From positions 1-24,897 of the forward strand of contig CAMNHG010000011.1 of NCBI GenBank assembly GCA_946539105.1: a DNA stretch of 24,897 nt, read 5' to 3'. This document shows, in pieces, positions 14,337-21,997 of the stretch. The translations under genes and the position numbers were made by a program. The notes beneath the pieces are model-generated. The model was not told the DNA's origin. It ran no database searches and saw only the letters and a list, made by a program, of their open reading frames with translations. Each line of letters opens with the position of its first letter. Within the stretch, counting starts at the first letter, position 1. Source of the stretch: an uncultured Clostridia bacterium (GTDB taxonomy: Bacteria; Bacillota; Clostridia; Oscillospirales; Acutalibacteraceae).

Positions 14337-15551
14337 ATGGAAAACAACCCGAACCAAAATGTCACGGACAACGCTCAGGTCGAATCAGATGAGCTCAATA
14401 TAGTTGAGACTAAAATCGGCGAGCACGTAAAAAAACGCCGGCGACGTTCGTCCGGCTCAAATTCAAAGCGAAAAAAGCACCGTCATTCTTCTTATAAGAA
14501 AAACGGTAAAAAGAAAATGAAGCCCTGGAAAAAGGTGCTGATAGCACTGGCGAGCATTGTTTTATCTCTCGCGCTTATTATTACCGGCACGCTTTTATAT
14601 CTGCGAGGCACAGGCAGACAACAGTTTAACGACAGCTCGTACACCATTACCGCTCCCGACAACCCGAATGTACGCGTCAGCGGTGACGGCAACACTGTAA
14701 CTTATAAAGGAAAAACGTATAAATACAAAGCAAACTGCACCAATATGCTCTTTTTGGGAATTGATAAAAAGGAGTACGACAACAAAGAAACCCAAATCGG
14801 CGACAAATACCAGTCTGACGTAATTATTGTTGTTTCTATTGACCCGCAAAACAACAAAATAACGCTTGTTAACGTTCCGCGTGACCTTATTGCCGATGTC
14901 TCGGTATATTCAAGGACCGGAGGATATACAGGCATAGAGAAAATGCCGATTGCCTTGTCTTACGCCTACGGCGACACAGATACCGAAAGCTGTCTGAACT
15001 GCTTGGACTCGGTTCGCAGGGTGTTCTACAACATCCCGATCAAAGCGTTTTACTCAATGGAAATCAGCGGAATTTCGGTTGTTAACGACGTTGTCGGCGG
15101 AGTTGATGTAACGTCTCCCGAAAATGTGTATTCAGGAGATTCCAACCTTGTTTTCGAAGCCGGAAAGCAGTATCACCTCGACGGAAAACAGGCGAATGAT
15201 TTTGTTATTTACAGAACTCATGAAACGCCCGAAGCTAATCTGCTCAGAAACGAACGCCAGAGAATATATCTGACTGAGTTTATGAAAAAAACAATCTCGC
15301 AAACTAAATCAGATTTATCCACTCCCGTAAAGCTATACAACGCGGCTAAGGAATATTCCTGCACAAATATTACGCTGAACGGCGTTACGTTCCTTGCGAC
15401 GGAGCTTATCGGCAAGAATAAAAATTTAGTCACCGAGACAAAAACTATACCTGTTGATGTAAAGGCTAACGGTAACCGCGCGGAAAACTATCTGCGCGAG
15501 GAAGAATTTTACGAGATGTTTTTAAGCGTATTTTACGATGAAGTTAAATAA
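14337..15551 (+). CDS. LytR-CpsA-Psr (LCP) family cell-wall ligase
   Basis: A 404-residue membrane protein. A very basic cytoplasmic segment (about 32-66, many Arg, Lys and His) leads to one transmembrane helix (about 67-89) and an outside LCP domain (about 135-320). LCP enzymes transfer glycopolymers such as teichoic acid or capsule from undecaprenyl phosphate to peptidoglycan. Matching motifs are NMLFLGID, QSDVIIVVSID (Asp161), VNVPRD (Arg182) and the arginine cluster IYRTHETPEANLLRNERQR that binds pyrophosphate. The loop in that last motif differs from the common RTRHxDxDxGRxxRQ form, losing the second Arg and the acidic run. The C-terminal 80 residues complete the fold. It has its own strong promoter and is followed by ilvD after 21 bases. 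Confidence 0.9.
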   Translation: MENNPNQNVTDNAQVESDELNIVETKIGEHVKKRRRRSSGSNSKRKKHRHSSYKKNGKKKMKPWKKVLIALASIVLSLALIITGTLLYLRGTGRQQFNDSSYTITAPDNPNVRVSGDGNTVTYKGKTYKYKANCTNMLFLGIDKKEYDNKETQIGDKYQSDVIIVVSIDPQNNKITLVNVPRDLIADVSVYSRTGGYTGIEKMPIALSYAYGDTDTESCLNCLDSVRRVFYNIPIKAFYSMEISGISVVNDVVGGVDVTSPENVYSGDSNLVFEAGKQYHLDGKQANDFVIYRTHETPEANLLRNERQRIYLTEFMKKTISQTKSDLSTPVKLYNAAKEYSCTNITLNGVTFLATELIGKNKNLVTETKTIPVDVKANGNRAENYLREEEFYEMFLSVFYDEVK

Positions 15552-15572
15552 TAATGAAAGGATTGATTAACA

Positions 15573-17234
15573 ATGATTAGTGACGCAGTAAGAAAGGGCA
15601 CACAATGCGCCCCGCAACGCTCCCTTTTGCACGCGCTGGGTATGACAGACGAGGAGCTTAACAAGCCGCTTATCGGTATTGTAAGCTCGTATAACGAGAT
15701 TGTACCCGGTCATATGAACATAGACAAAATAGTCAACGCCGTAAAGACAGGCGTTGCAATGGCAGGCGGAAACCCGGTTGTATTCCCTGCAATCGCGGTT
15801 TGCGACGGTATCGCCATGGGCCATCAGGGCATGAAATACTCGCTTGTTACCCGTGACCTTATCGCGGATTCTACCGAGTGTATGGCTCTTGCCCACGCTT
15901 TTGACGCACTTGTTATGGTTCCCAACTGCGACAAAAACGTTCCCGGTCTGCTTATGGCGGCTGCCAGACTTAATATTCCCTGTATTTTTGTCAGCGGTGG
16001 TCCGATGCTTGCGGGCAGAGTGGGCGGTCATAAGACAAGCCTCAGCAGTATGTTCGAGGCGGTAGGCTCATACAATTCCGGCAAAATCACCTTTGACGAG
16101 CTTATGGAGTACGAGAACAAGGCTTGCCCGAGCTGCGGCTCCTGCTCGGGTATGTACACCGCGAACTCAATGAACTGCCTTACCGAGGTTCTCGGTATGG
16201 GACTTCGCGGCAACGGCACAATTCCTGCGGTTTATTCCGAGCGTATTCAGCTTGCGAAGCGCGCAGGTATGAAGATTATGGAGCTGCTTGAAAAGGACAT
16301 CAAGCCGCGCGATATTATGACAGAGGACGCGTTCCGCAACGCTCTTACAATGGATATGGCACTCGGCTGCAGTACAAACTCTATGCTCCACCTCCCTGCC
16401 ATCGCTCACGAGTGCGGAATCGACCTCAACCTTGACATCGCAAACGAAATCAGTGCGCATACTCCTAACCTCTGCCACCTTGCTCCGGCAGGCAGAACAT
16501 ATATGGAGGACCTCAACGAGGCAGGCGGTATTTACGCTGTAATGAATGAGATTAACAAGCTCGGTCTGCTCAAAACCGACCTTATCACCTGCACCGGCAA
16601 GACCGTTGCGGAGAATATTGAGGGCGTTGTTAACCGCGATCCCGAGATTATCAGAACCGTTGACAACCCCTACAGCCCTACAGGCGGAATCGCCGTGCTC
16701 AGAGGAAACCTCGCCCCGGACAGCTGTGTTGTTAAGCGTTCGGCAGTTGCTCCCGAAATGCTCAGGCACTCAGGTCCCGCAAGGGTATTTGACTGCGAGG
16801 AGGACGCTATGGCGGCTATTAACGGCGGTCTTATCAACGAGGGTGACGTTGTTGTTATCCGCTACGAGGGTCCCAAGGGCGGTCCCGGAATGAGAGAAAT
16901 GCTCAACCCCACCTCCGCCATTATGGGCAGCGGTCTGGGCAGCAGCGTCGCGCTGATTACCGACGGCCGTTTCTCCGGCGCGACAAGAGGCGCATCTATC
17001 GGCCACGTTTCTCCCGAGGCGGCAGTAGGCGGTCCGATCGCGCTTATTGAGGACGGCGACATCATTGAGATTGACATTCCTGCAAACACAATCAATGTTA
17101 AGCTCAGTGACGAGGAGCTCGCCGCCCGTAAGGCAAAGTGGCAGCCCAGAGAACCTAAAATCACCACAGGTTACCTGGCGCGTTATCAAAAGCTCGTTTC
17201 TTCAGGAGCGCAGGGAGCGATACTTTCCAAGTAA
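15573..17234 (+). CDS. ilvD: Dihydroxy-acid dehydratase
   Basis: A 553-residue iron-sulfur enzyme that dehydrates 2,3-dihydroxy-isovalerate and -methylvalerate to the 2-keto acids of valine, leucine and isoleucine synthesis. It shows CDGIAMGHQGM (metal-binding Asp78), PNCDKNVPG (cluster Cys119 and the adjacent Lys121), CPSCGSCSGMYTANSMNC (cluster Cys191), GCSTNSMLHLPAIA and, near the C-terminus, DGRFSGATRGASIGHVSPEAA. Length is typical. At the site where [2Fe-2S] enzymes have a third Cys (NEITPCN) this protein has NEIVPGH, as in the E. coli enzyme, which suggests an oxygen-labile [4Fe-4S] cluster; that is inference. The start has AAAGGA (15557-15562) 10 bases before it. It is detached from other ilv or leu genes, and no T-box leader is present. 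Confidence 0.96.
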   Translation: MISDAVRKGTQCAPQRSLLHALGMTDEELNKPLIGIVSSYNEIVPGHMNIDKIVNAVKTGVAMAGGNPVVFPAIAVCDGIAMGHQGMKYSLVTRDLIADSTECMALAHAFDALVMVPNCDKNVPGLLMAAARLNIPCIFVSGGPMLAGRVGGHKTSLSSMFEAVGSYNSGKITFDELMEYENKACPSCGSCSGMYTANSMNCLTEVLGMGLRGNGTIPAVYSERIQLAKRAGMKIMELLEKDIKPRDIMTEDAFRNALTMDMALGCSTNSMLHLPAIAHECGIDLNLDIANEISAHTPNLCHLAPAGRTYMEDLNEAGGIYAVMNEINKLGLLKTDLITCTGKTVAENIEGVVNRDPEIIRTVDNPYSPTGGIAVLRGNLAPDSCVVKRSAVAPEMLRHSGPARVFDCEEDAMAAINGGLINEGDVVVIRYEGPKGGPGMREMLNPTSAIMGSGLGSSVALITDGRFSGATRGASIGHVSPEAAVGGPIALIEDGDIIEIDIPANTINVKLSDEELAARKAKWQPREPKITTGYLARYQKLVSSGAQGAILSK

Positions 17235-17252
17235 GTAAAACACTTTAAGGTG

Positions 17253-17290
17253 ATAATGCACAAAAATCAGCAATAAAATTTGTGCATTAT
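17253..17290. repeat. 12-bp perfect inverted repeat downstream of ilvD
   Basis: ATAATGCACAAA (17253-17264) and TTTGTGCATTAT (17279-17290) are perfect inverted copies with a 14-base AT-rich loop. No T-run follows, and a proper terminator lies 35 bases further on. It might be an RNA 3' stabiliser or a protein-binding site. Confidence 0.6.
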
Positions 17291-17324
17291 AAGCCGATAA
17301 TTTCGCAAATAAAGCAAATTGCAC

Positions 17325-17366
17325 AATTCACCCTTGTCCATATTGGGCAAAGGGTGAATTTTTTTA
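17325..17366 (+). terminator. Rho-independent terminator of ilvD
   Basis: AATTCACCCTT (17325-17335) pairs with AAGGGTGAATT (17350-17360), with further partial pairing toward the loop, followed by a T-run. It separates ilvD from the EF-G-like gene. Confidence 0.85.
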
Positions 17367-17382
17367 TTTTGCGTTTAAATTG

Positions 17383-17411
17383 TTGTTAATTCTGTACAAA
17401 TATGATATAAT
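17383..17411 (+). promoter_or_regulatory. Promoter for the EF-G-like gene
   Basis: A -35 TTGTTA (17383-17388) and perfect -10 TATAAT (17406-17411) have a 17-base spacer. The start codon is 100 bases away. Immediately after the -10 is a small inverted repeat (AAGTGT 17416-17421, ACACTT 17428-17433), and a CCCC/GGGG hairpin lies just before the ribosome site. Confidence 0.65.
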
Positions 17412-17511
17412 TATTAAGTGTTATTGCACACTTATGCTAAATATTTTTGAAATTAACAATATGGCTGACCCCTTACTTTCGGGGAATGCCAAACGAAGGG
17501 AGTTTATTCTT

Positions 17512-19587
17512 TTGAAACAGTACGACGCAAAAAAAATTCTTAACATCGCGCTCGCGGGTCACAGCGGCTGCGGAAAGACCTCCGTTGCCGAGTCAATTCT
17601 GTATCTTGCGAAGGCGACCGACAGACTCGGAAAGGTTTCCGACGGCAACACAACGCTTGACTTTGACGCTGAGGAAGTTAAACGCCACGCTTCTATTATG
17701 ACTGCCGTTGCTCCTATAGAGTGGAAAAATACCAAGATCAACCTTATTGACACCCCCGGTCTGTTTGATTTTGCAGGCGGAGTCGCAGAGGGTATGCGCG
17801 CCGCGGATACCGCGTTGATTGTAGTATCGGGCAAGGACGGCGTTAACGTAGGTACCGAAAAAGCCGTAGAAGCCGCTACAAAAGCCGGTTTGACAAAGGT
17901 ATTCTTTGTAAACGGTCTGTGCGACGAGGACGCGCGTTTCTACCGCGTATTTGAAAATCTTAAGTCAACCTTCGGCGCATCGGTTTGTCCGGTTGTTGTT
18001 CCCTACATCGTTGACGGCAAGGCAAATGTATATGTTAACCTCTTTGACTTTAAGGCGTATGAGTACGATGAAAAGGGCAATGTTAAGCAGACTGCCCTTC
18101 CCGATATGGGCGACAGGCTTGAGGGCTTAAGAGAAGCTATCAAGGAAGCCGTTGCCGAGACAAGCGAGGAGCTGCTCGACAAGTTCATTATGGGTGAGGA
18201 ATTTACTCCCGAGGAGATTATTCTCGGCGTAAGCCAGGGTGTTAAGGACGGTTCAATCTGCCCGGTATTCTGCGGCGACGCACACAACACCTTTGCCATT
18301 GACCAGCTGCTCAACAGCCTTACATGGCTTGCCCCTTCGGCAGCCGACAAGGGCGAAGAAATCGGTGTTGACATAAACGGCGAGCCTGTTGAAATTGCTG
18401 TTAACGAGAACGGCGCGGCTGCGGCTATCGTATTCAAAACCGTTGCCGATCCGTTTATCGGCAGACTTTCGTTTATTAAGGTTGTGTCGGGCAAAATTTC
18501 TCCTGATACACAGATTATAAATATGCGCACAGGTGCTCCCGAGCGTATTGCCAAGGTTCTCACAATGACCGGCAAAAAGCAATCTGACGCAAGCTATATC
18601 GGCGCGGGCGACATCGGCGCAATTCCGAAGCTCACATCAACCAAGACCGGCGACACACTCTGCTCGCCGCTGAGAAAGGTTGTTCTTGACGGAATCGACT
18701 ATCCCGTATCTTCCTACACAATGGCTATTTACCCTGCCAAGAAGGGCGACGAGGACAAGGTTGCCCAGGCGGTTCAGAAGCTGTGCGACGAGGATCCGAC
18801 AATCAAGTTTGAGCAGAACCACGAGACTCACGAAATGCTCGTTTCAGGTCTCGGCGAACAGCATCTTGACGTTGTAATCTCGCGCTTAAAGAGCAAATAC
18901 AACGTTACCGCTTCTCTCCAGAAGCCCAAGATTGCATACCGCGAGACTATCCGCAAGAAGGTTTCCGCACAGGGACGCTACAAGAAGCAGTCCGGCGGTC
19001 ACGGTCAGTTCGGTGACGTTTGGATTGAGTTTGAGCCGTACGATACCGATTCGCTCGAATTTGCCGAGCGCGTTGTTGGCGGAGCGGTTCCCAAGAACTT
19101 CTTCCCTGCTGTTGAAAAAGGTCTGCGCGACTCAATCAAAAAGGGCGTGCTCGCGGGTTATCCCACAGTCGGCATTAAGGCTACTCTTTACGACGGCTCT
19201 TACCACCCGGTTGACTCTTCGGAAATGTCGTTTAAGACAGCCGCAAGCCTTGCATATAAGAACGGTATTCCCAATGCTATGCCCACTCTGCTCGAGCCTA
19301 TCGGCAGCCTTAAGGCGTATGTGCCCGACAACAACATGGGCGACGTTATGGGCGAGGTTAACAAAAGACGCGGCCGCGTGCTCGGAATGGCTCCTGCTGA
19401 AAACGGCACTCAGGTTGTAGAGGCTGAGGTTCCGATGGCAGAGATGAGCGACTTTGCGACCTTTATCCGCCAGATTACTCAAGGACGTGGCTCATACGAG
19501 TTCACCTTTGCGCGTTACGAGGATTGTCCCGCAAACGTTGCTCAGAAGGTAATTGAAAAAGCCAAGGCTGAGATGGCTGAGGATTAA
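17512..19587 (+). CDS. EF-G-like translation GTPase paralogue (non-canonical switch II)
   Basis: A 691-residue protein of the elongation factor G superfamily with the usual domain order and length. I chose TTG 17512 because GGGAG (17498-17502) precedes it and the product then begins MKQYDAKKILNIALAGHSG, as EF-G-like proteins of Clostridia do; an in-frame ATG at 17461 has no ribosome site. The P-loop GHSGCGKT (16-23) is intact. Switch II reads DTPGLFDF instead of DTPGHVDF, so the catalytic His is Leu, and the NKxD base-specificity motif is replaced by VNGLCDED (133-140). These are features of a second EF-G-like subfamily in Firmicutes, separate from the main fusA in the str operon. A role in translocation under special conditions, ribosome rescue or recycling is possible; it is unlikely to be the main EF-G. 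It has its own promoter and terminator. Confidence 0.88.
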   Translation: MKQYDAKKILNIALAGHSGCGKTSVAESILYLAKATDRLGKVSDGNTTLDFDAEEVKRHASIMTAVAPIEWKNTKINLIDTPGLFDFAGGVAEGMRAADTALIVVSGKDGVNVGTEKAVEAATKAGLTKVFFVNGLCDEDARFYRVFENLKSTFGASVCPVVVPYIVDGKANVYVNLFDFKAYEYDEKGNVKQTALPDMGDRLEGLREAIKEAVAETSEELLDKFIMGEEFTPEEIILGVSQGVKDGSICPVFCGDAHNTFAIDQLLNSLTWLAPSAADKGEEIGVDINGEPVEIAVNENGAAAAIVFKTVADPFIGRLSFIKVVSGKISPDTQIINMRTGAPERIAKVLTMTGKKQSDASYIGAGDIGAIPKLTSTKTGDTLCSPLRKVVLDGIDYPVSSYTMAIYPAKKGDEDKVAQAVQKLCDEDPTIKFEQNHETHEMLVSGLGEQHLDVVISRLKSKYNVTASLQKPKIAYRETIRKKVSAQGRYKKQSGGHGQFGDVWIEFEPYDTDSLEFAERVVGGAVPKNFFPAVEKGLRDSIKKGVLAGYPTVGIKATLYDGSYHPVDSSEMSFKTAASLAYKNGIPNAMPTLLEPIGSLKAYVPDNNMGDVMGEVNKRRGRVLGMAPAENGTQVVEAEVPMAEMSDFATFIRQITQGRGSYEFTFARYEDCPANVAQKVIEKAKAEMAED

Positions 19588-19614
19588 CCGGCGTACAATT
19601 TAATCTATAAAATT

Positions 19615-19645
19615 AAGGTGCTGACCAAACCGTCAGCACCTTTTT
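19615..19645 (+). terminator. Strong Rho-independent terminator
   Basis: AAGGTGCTGAC (19615-19625) pairs perfectly with GTCAGCACCTT (19632-19642) around a 6-nt loop and is followed by T residues. It ends the EF-G-like gene, 11 bases before the 3' end of the convergent ATP-grasp gene. The A-run on the other side may make it work in both directions. Confidence 0.9.
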
Positions 19646-19655
19646 GTATGGTGAA

Positions 19656-20684
19656 TTATTTAATTTTCCCCTCGAAAAATTCGGGAATGTACTCCTTGAT
19701 TTTCGGGAGCATACCGATTCCGTCGGGAGTATGCGGCGGAAGCTGCCAGAAATCGTGAGCGCAGTAGGTGTTGCCCTCGATGATTGCAGGGCCGTTGGGA
19801 GTTGTGGCAACGTCCCAGCCTACGTAGCGGATTTGCGGAGTGATTGTCGCCGCCTTAAGCACCATCTGCACAGCCTCTTTGACATACGGAATTGTGTAGC
19901 CTTGGAGCTTTACGTGAGTGTCGGGGTGTTCGGTGTAAATAATTCCCTTGAGCGTGTCGCCCGAATGAGCAGGATACATAATCTTTCCTGTCTCGGGGTC
20001 AACGGGGGCAAACAGGCAGTTGTTGTCGATGATACTGCCGCCGAGTCCCATCTTCTGCACGATGTAGAGCACGTGAGGCACGCCTTCTTTATCGAGCACA
20101 GTGATGATTCTCATACTGTTAACCGCGTTGGGGTACAGCTTTGAGAGTGCCTCATGCTGCTGAATATTGTCCTCGATTGTGCAAAAGCCCTTGTCGGTGA
20201 GGTATTTGTAGAGCTCGTCAAAGCTCTTGTAGTCGCTCGTCTTGATTCGCTCGCAGCCGTGGCCGCACTCCAAATCCTGCATTTTGCAGAAGATGTACTC
20301 GCGGCTTGAGCAGAATTTCTCTACCTCTTCCCTGCTCGCTTCCTGAAGCTGAACAAACTCTCGTCCGATGTAATCTTTATAGAGCTTGTTGAACTCGTCC
20401 TTGTTCTCGAGGAAATGCGCGTAGTCGTAGTCGTTCATAAAGGTGTTGAACTTTTTGCTGATAAGGCGAGTTACGTAGGTCGCGCGCTGTTCCTTATTTA
20501 GATTGTAAAAAGCGAAAATCTGATAATCGTAGTAGCCTGCACCGTACTTTTTAGCGCAGTAAATCATATCGAAAAAAGTGGCAATTCTGCTTTTTCCCGA
20601 ACGCTCATGAACCGTCTTAACCGCCTCAAACATTTTTCCGAGGCTTGCGTGAGCCAAAATCTTAAAAATATATCCCTTTGCCAT
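19656..20684 (-). CDS. Sugar-transfer-associated ATP-grasp enzyme
   Basis: A 342-residue protein resembling the ATP-grasp group found beside sugar-transfer and capsule genes (ATPgrasp_ST type). The N-terminal 120 residues are helical and basic. The ATP-grasp fold follows, with NAVNSMRIITVLDKEG (about 190-205), GGSIIDNNCLFAPVD and the nucleotide/metal end motif GWDVATTPNGPAIIEGN, where Asp, Glu and Asn are likely metal ligands. Members are presumed to ligate a carboxylate to an amine on a cell-surface precursor, but substrates are mostly unknown. The start is ATG 20684 (minus) behind GAGGAG. It lies 22 bases after alanine racemase on the same strand, so the two are probably cotranscribed; a D-alanine-related substrate is an attractive but unproven idea. 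Confidence 0.8.
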   Translation of the reverse strand: MAKGYIFKILAHASLGKMFEAVKTVHERSGKSRIATFFDMIYCAKKYGAGYYDYQIFAFYNLNKEQRATYVTRLISKKFNTFMNDYDYAHFLENKDEFNKLYKDYIGREFVQLQEASREEVEKFCSSREYIFCKMQDLECGHGCERIKTSDYKSFDELYKYLTDKGFCTIEDNIQQHEALSKLYPNAVNSMRIITVLDKEGVPHVLYIVQKMGLGGSIIDNNCLFAPVDPETGKIMYPAHSGDTLKGIIYTEHPDTHVKLQGYTIPYVKEAVQMVLKAATITPQIRYVGWDVATTPNGPAIIEGNTYCAHDFWQLPPHTPDGIGMLPKIKEYIPEFFEGKIK

Positions 20685-20706
20685 ATCCTATCTCCTCATT
20701 ACTCCG

Positions 20707-21825
20707 TTAATATTCATAAATGCGCGGTACTCGTTTTGATACCGAGCACACAATTTCGTCAACATTGCAGTCGAGCAAGTCCGCCATCCAAAGCACGCTG
20801 AGCTTGTCGTCAATCAGGCTGACCGTATCGCCGCGCTTAACCTCGGGAATGTCAGTGATATCGACCATAAACTGATCCATGCAAACCCTGCCGATAATCG
20901 GGGCTTCGTATCCGTTGATGCGAACCTTGCCCTTGTTTGAGAGCTTTCTGCTGTAGCCATCGGCAAAGCCTACGGGAATGGTGGCGATTTTTGTATCGCG
21001 CGGACATACAAACGTTCCGCCGTAGCCAACCTCGGTGCCCTTGGGGACTTCCTTGACCATAACGACGTAGGTGTACCAGCTCATAACCTGCTCGAACTCC
21101 ATCAGGTTCCAGTCCTCCTCGTCAATAGGGCAAAGACCGAAAAGAACGTCGCCTGCGCGAACCGCGTCAAGCTGGGTTTCAGGTCTTAACAGAATTGCCG
21201 GGCTGTTCGCAACGTGCTTGCAGGGGATTTTTATTCCCTCGTCCTCGAGCTTGTCAACAAAGCTGAGATAACGCTCAAACTGCGCCTTTGCGGATTGTCC
21301 GTCGCTTTCGTCGGCGCGTGAAAAGTGGGTAAACGCGCCTGTTATTTTTATATTTGATAGGTTGTTGATGCGCTTGATTGTCCTCAGCGATTCCTCGGTA
21401 TCGGCAAAGCCGATTCGGCTCATACCCGTATCAATCTTGATGTGAACGGGCACGGTGTTGCCGCTCCACTTTGCGAGGGTATTTAGCTTGTCCGCCGTGT
21501 CCTCCGAGAAAATTGCAGGCGTGAGGTTGAACTTGATGATGTTTTCAAGCTGACCGTCGCAGGTATCGCCGAGCAAAAGAATCGGCTCGGTACAGCCTGC
21601 TTCTCTGAGCGAAGCACCCTCCTCCCACACAGCGACGGCGTAACGCTCTATGCCGCACTTTTTGAGTGTGGGGTATATTCCCTTTTCGCCGTGGCCGTAG
21701 CCGTCGCCCTTAAGCACCGCCATAATCTCGACCTCTCTGCCGAGTCTTTTACGGATTCCGAGCACGTTTTTTTCAAGTGCTCTGAGGCTGACTACCGCCT
21801 CTGTTCTCTGCGCGAGCTTTCTCAT
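20707..21825 (-). CDS. alr: Alanine racemase
   Basis: A 372-residue PLP enzyme converting L- to D-alanine for peptidoglycan. I chose the minus-strand ATG at 21825 because AAAGGAGG (21833-21840) lies 7 bases upstream; the longer reading from 21873 would run through that site. The PLP lysine is Lys39 in AVLKGDGYGHG (commonly AVVKADAYGHG). DTGMSRIGF, the catalytic Tyr in EVGYGGTF, VGFADGYSR and CMDQFMVD are all present, as is a normal C-terminal beta domain ending KRVPRIYEY. It heads a two-gene minus-strand unit with the ATP-grasp gene. A second racemase elsewhere in the genome cannot be excluded. Confidence 0.95.
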   Translation of the reverse strand: MRKLAQRTEAVVSLRALEKNVLGIRKRLGREVEIMAVLKGDGYGHGEKGIYPTLKKCGIERYAVAVWEEGASLREAGCTEPILLLGDTCDGQLENIIKFNLTPAIFSEDTADKLNTLAKWSGNTVPVHIKIDTGMSRIGFADTEESLRTIKRINNLSNIKITGAFTHFSRADESDGQSAKAQFERYLSFVDKLEDEGIKIPCKHVANSPAILLRPETQLDAVRAGDVLFGLCPIDEEDWNLMEFEQVMSWYTYVVMVKEVPKGTEVGYGGTFVCPRDTKIATIPVGFADGYSRKLSNKGKVRINGYEAPIIGRVCMDQFMVDITDIPEVKRGDTVSLIDDKLSVLWMADLLDCNVDEIVCSVSKRVPRIYEY

Positions 21826-21863
21826 AGCTCCGCCTCCTTTTGGAGTATAAATCATTCTGATTA

Positions 21864-21892
21864 ATTTTATCACAAAAAAATGAGTATTACAA
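21864..21892 (-). promoter_or_regulatory. Promoter for alr and the ATP-grasp gene
   Basis: On the minus strand, -35 TTGTAA (21892-21887) and -10 TAAAAT (21869-21864) have a 17-base spacer, 38 bases before the chosen alr start. Confidence 0.6.
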
Positions 21893-21945
21893 TATTAATA
21901 TCTACCGAATAAACGGCGGTAAACCGCGCTATTATAGCCATTTTT

Positions 21946-21979
21946 AAAAATTTCAGCCCGAGTTGTCCCCGGGCTGAAA
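21946..21979 (-). terminator. Terminator of the amylase gene
   Basis: Read on the minus strand, TTTCAGCCCG (21979-21970) pairs perfectly with CGGGCTGAAA (21960-21951) around a 9-nt loop and is followed by five T residues. It lies 18 bases past the amylase stop codon. Confidence 0.88.
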
Positions 21980-21997
21980 ATATTATGTGCTTTTATG

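Noticed and set aside
15552..15572. T-box or attenuator before ilvD
   Set aside because: The gap is only 21 bases and cannot hold a leader of that kind.
16167..16769. 200-codon minus-strand open frame
   Set aside because: It lies inside ilvD in antisense, has no ribosome site, and its protein shows no motif; it is a by-product of ilvD codon use.
18003..18575. 190-codon minus-strand open frame
   Set aside because: It is antisense to the EF-G-like gene, which has clear conserved domains, and the product is Ser/Pro-rich noise.
17512..19587. Tetracycline ribosomal-protection protein (Tet(M)-like)
   Set aside because: The start, the DTPGLFDF and NGLCDED motifs and the overall pattern fit the EF-G-like subfamily rather than Tet(M) proteins.
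19644..20144. 166-codon plus-strand open frame
   Set aside because: It starts at a terminator and is antisense to the ATP-grasp gene; no ribosome site or motif.
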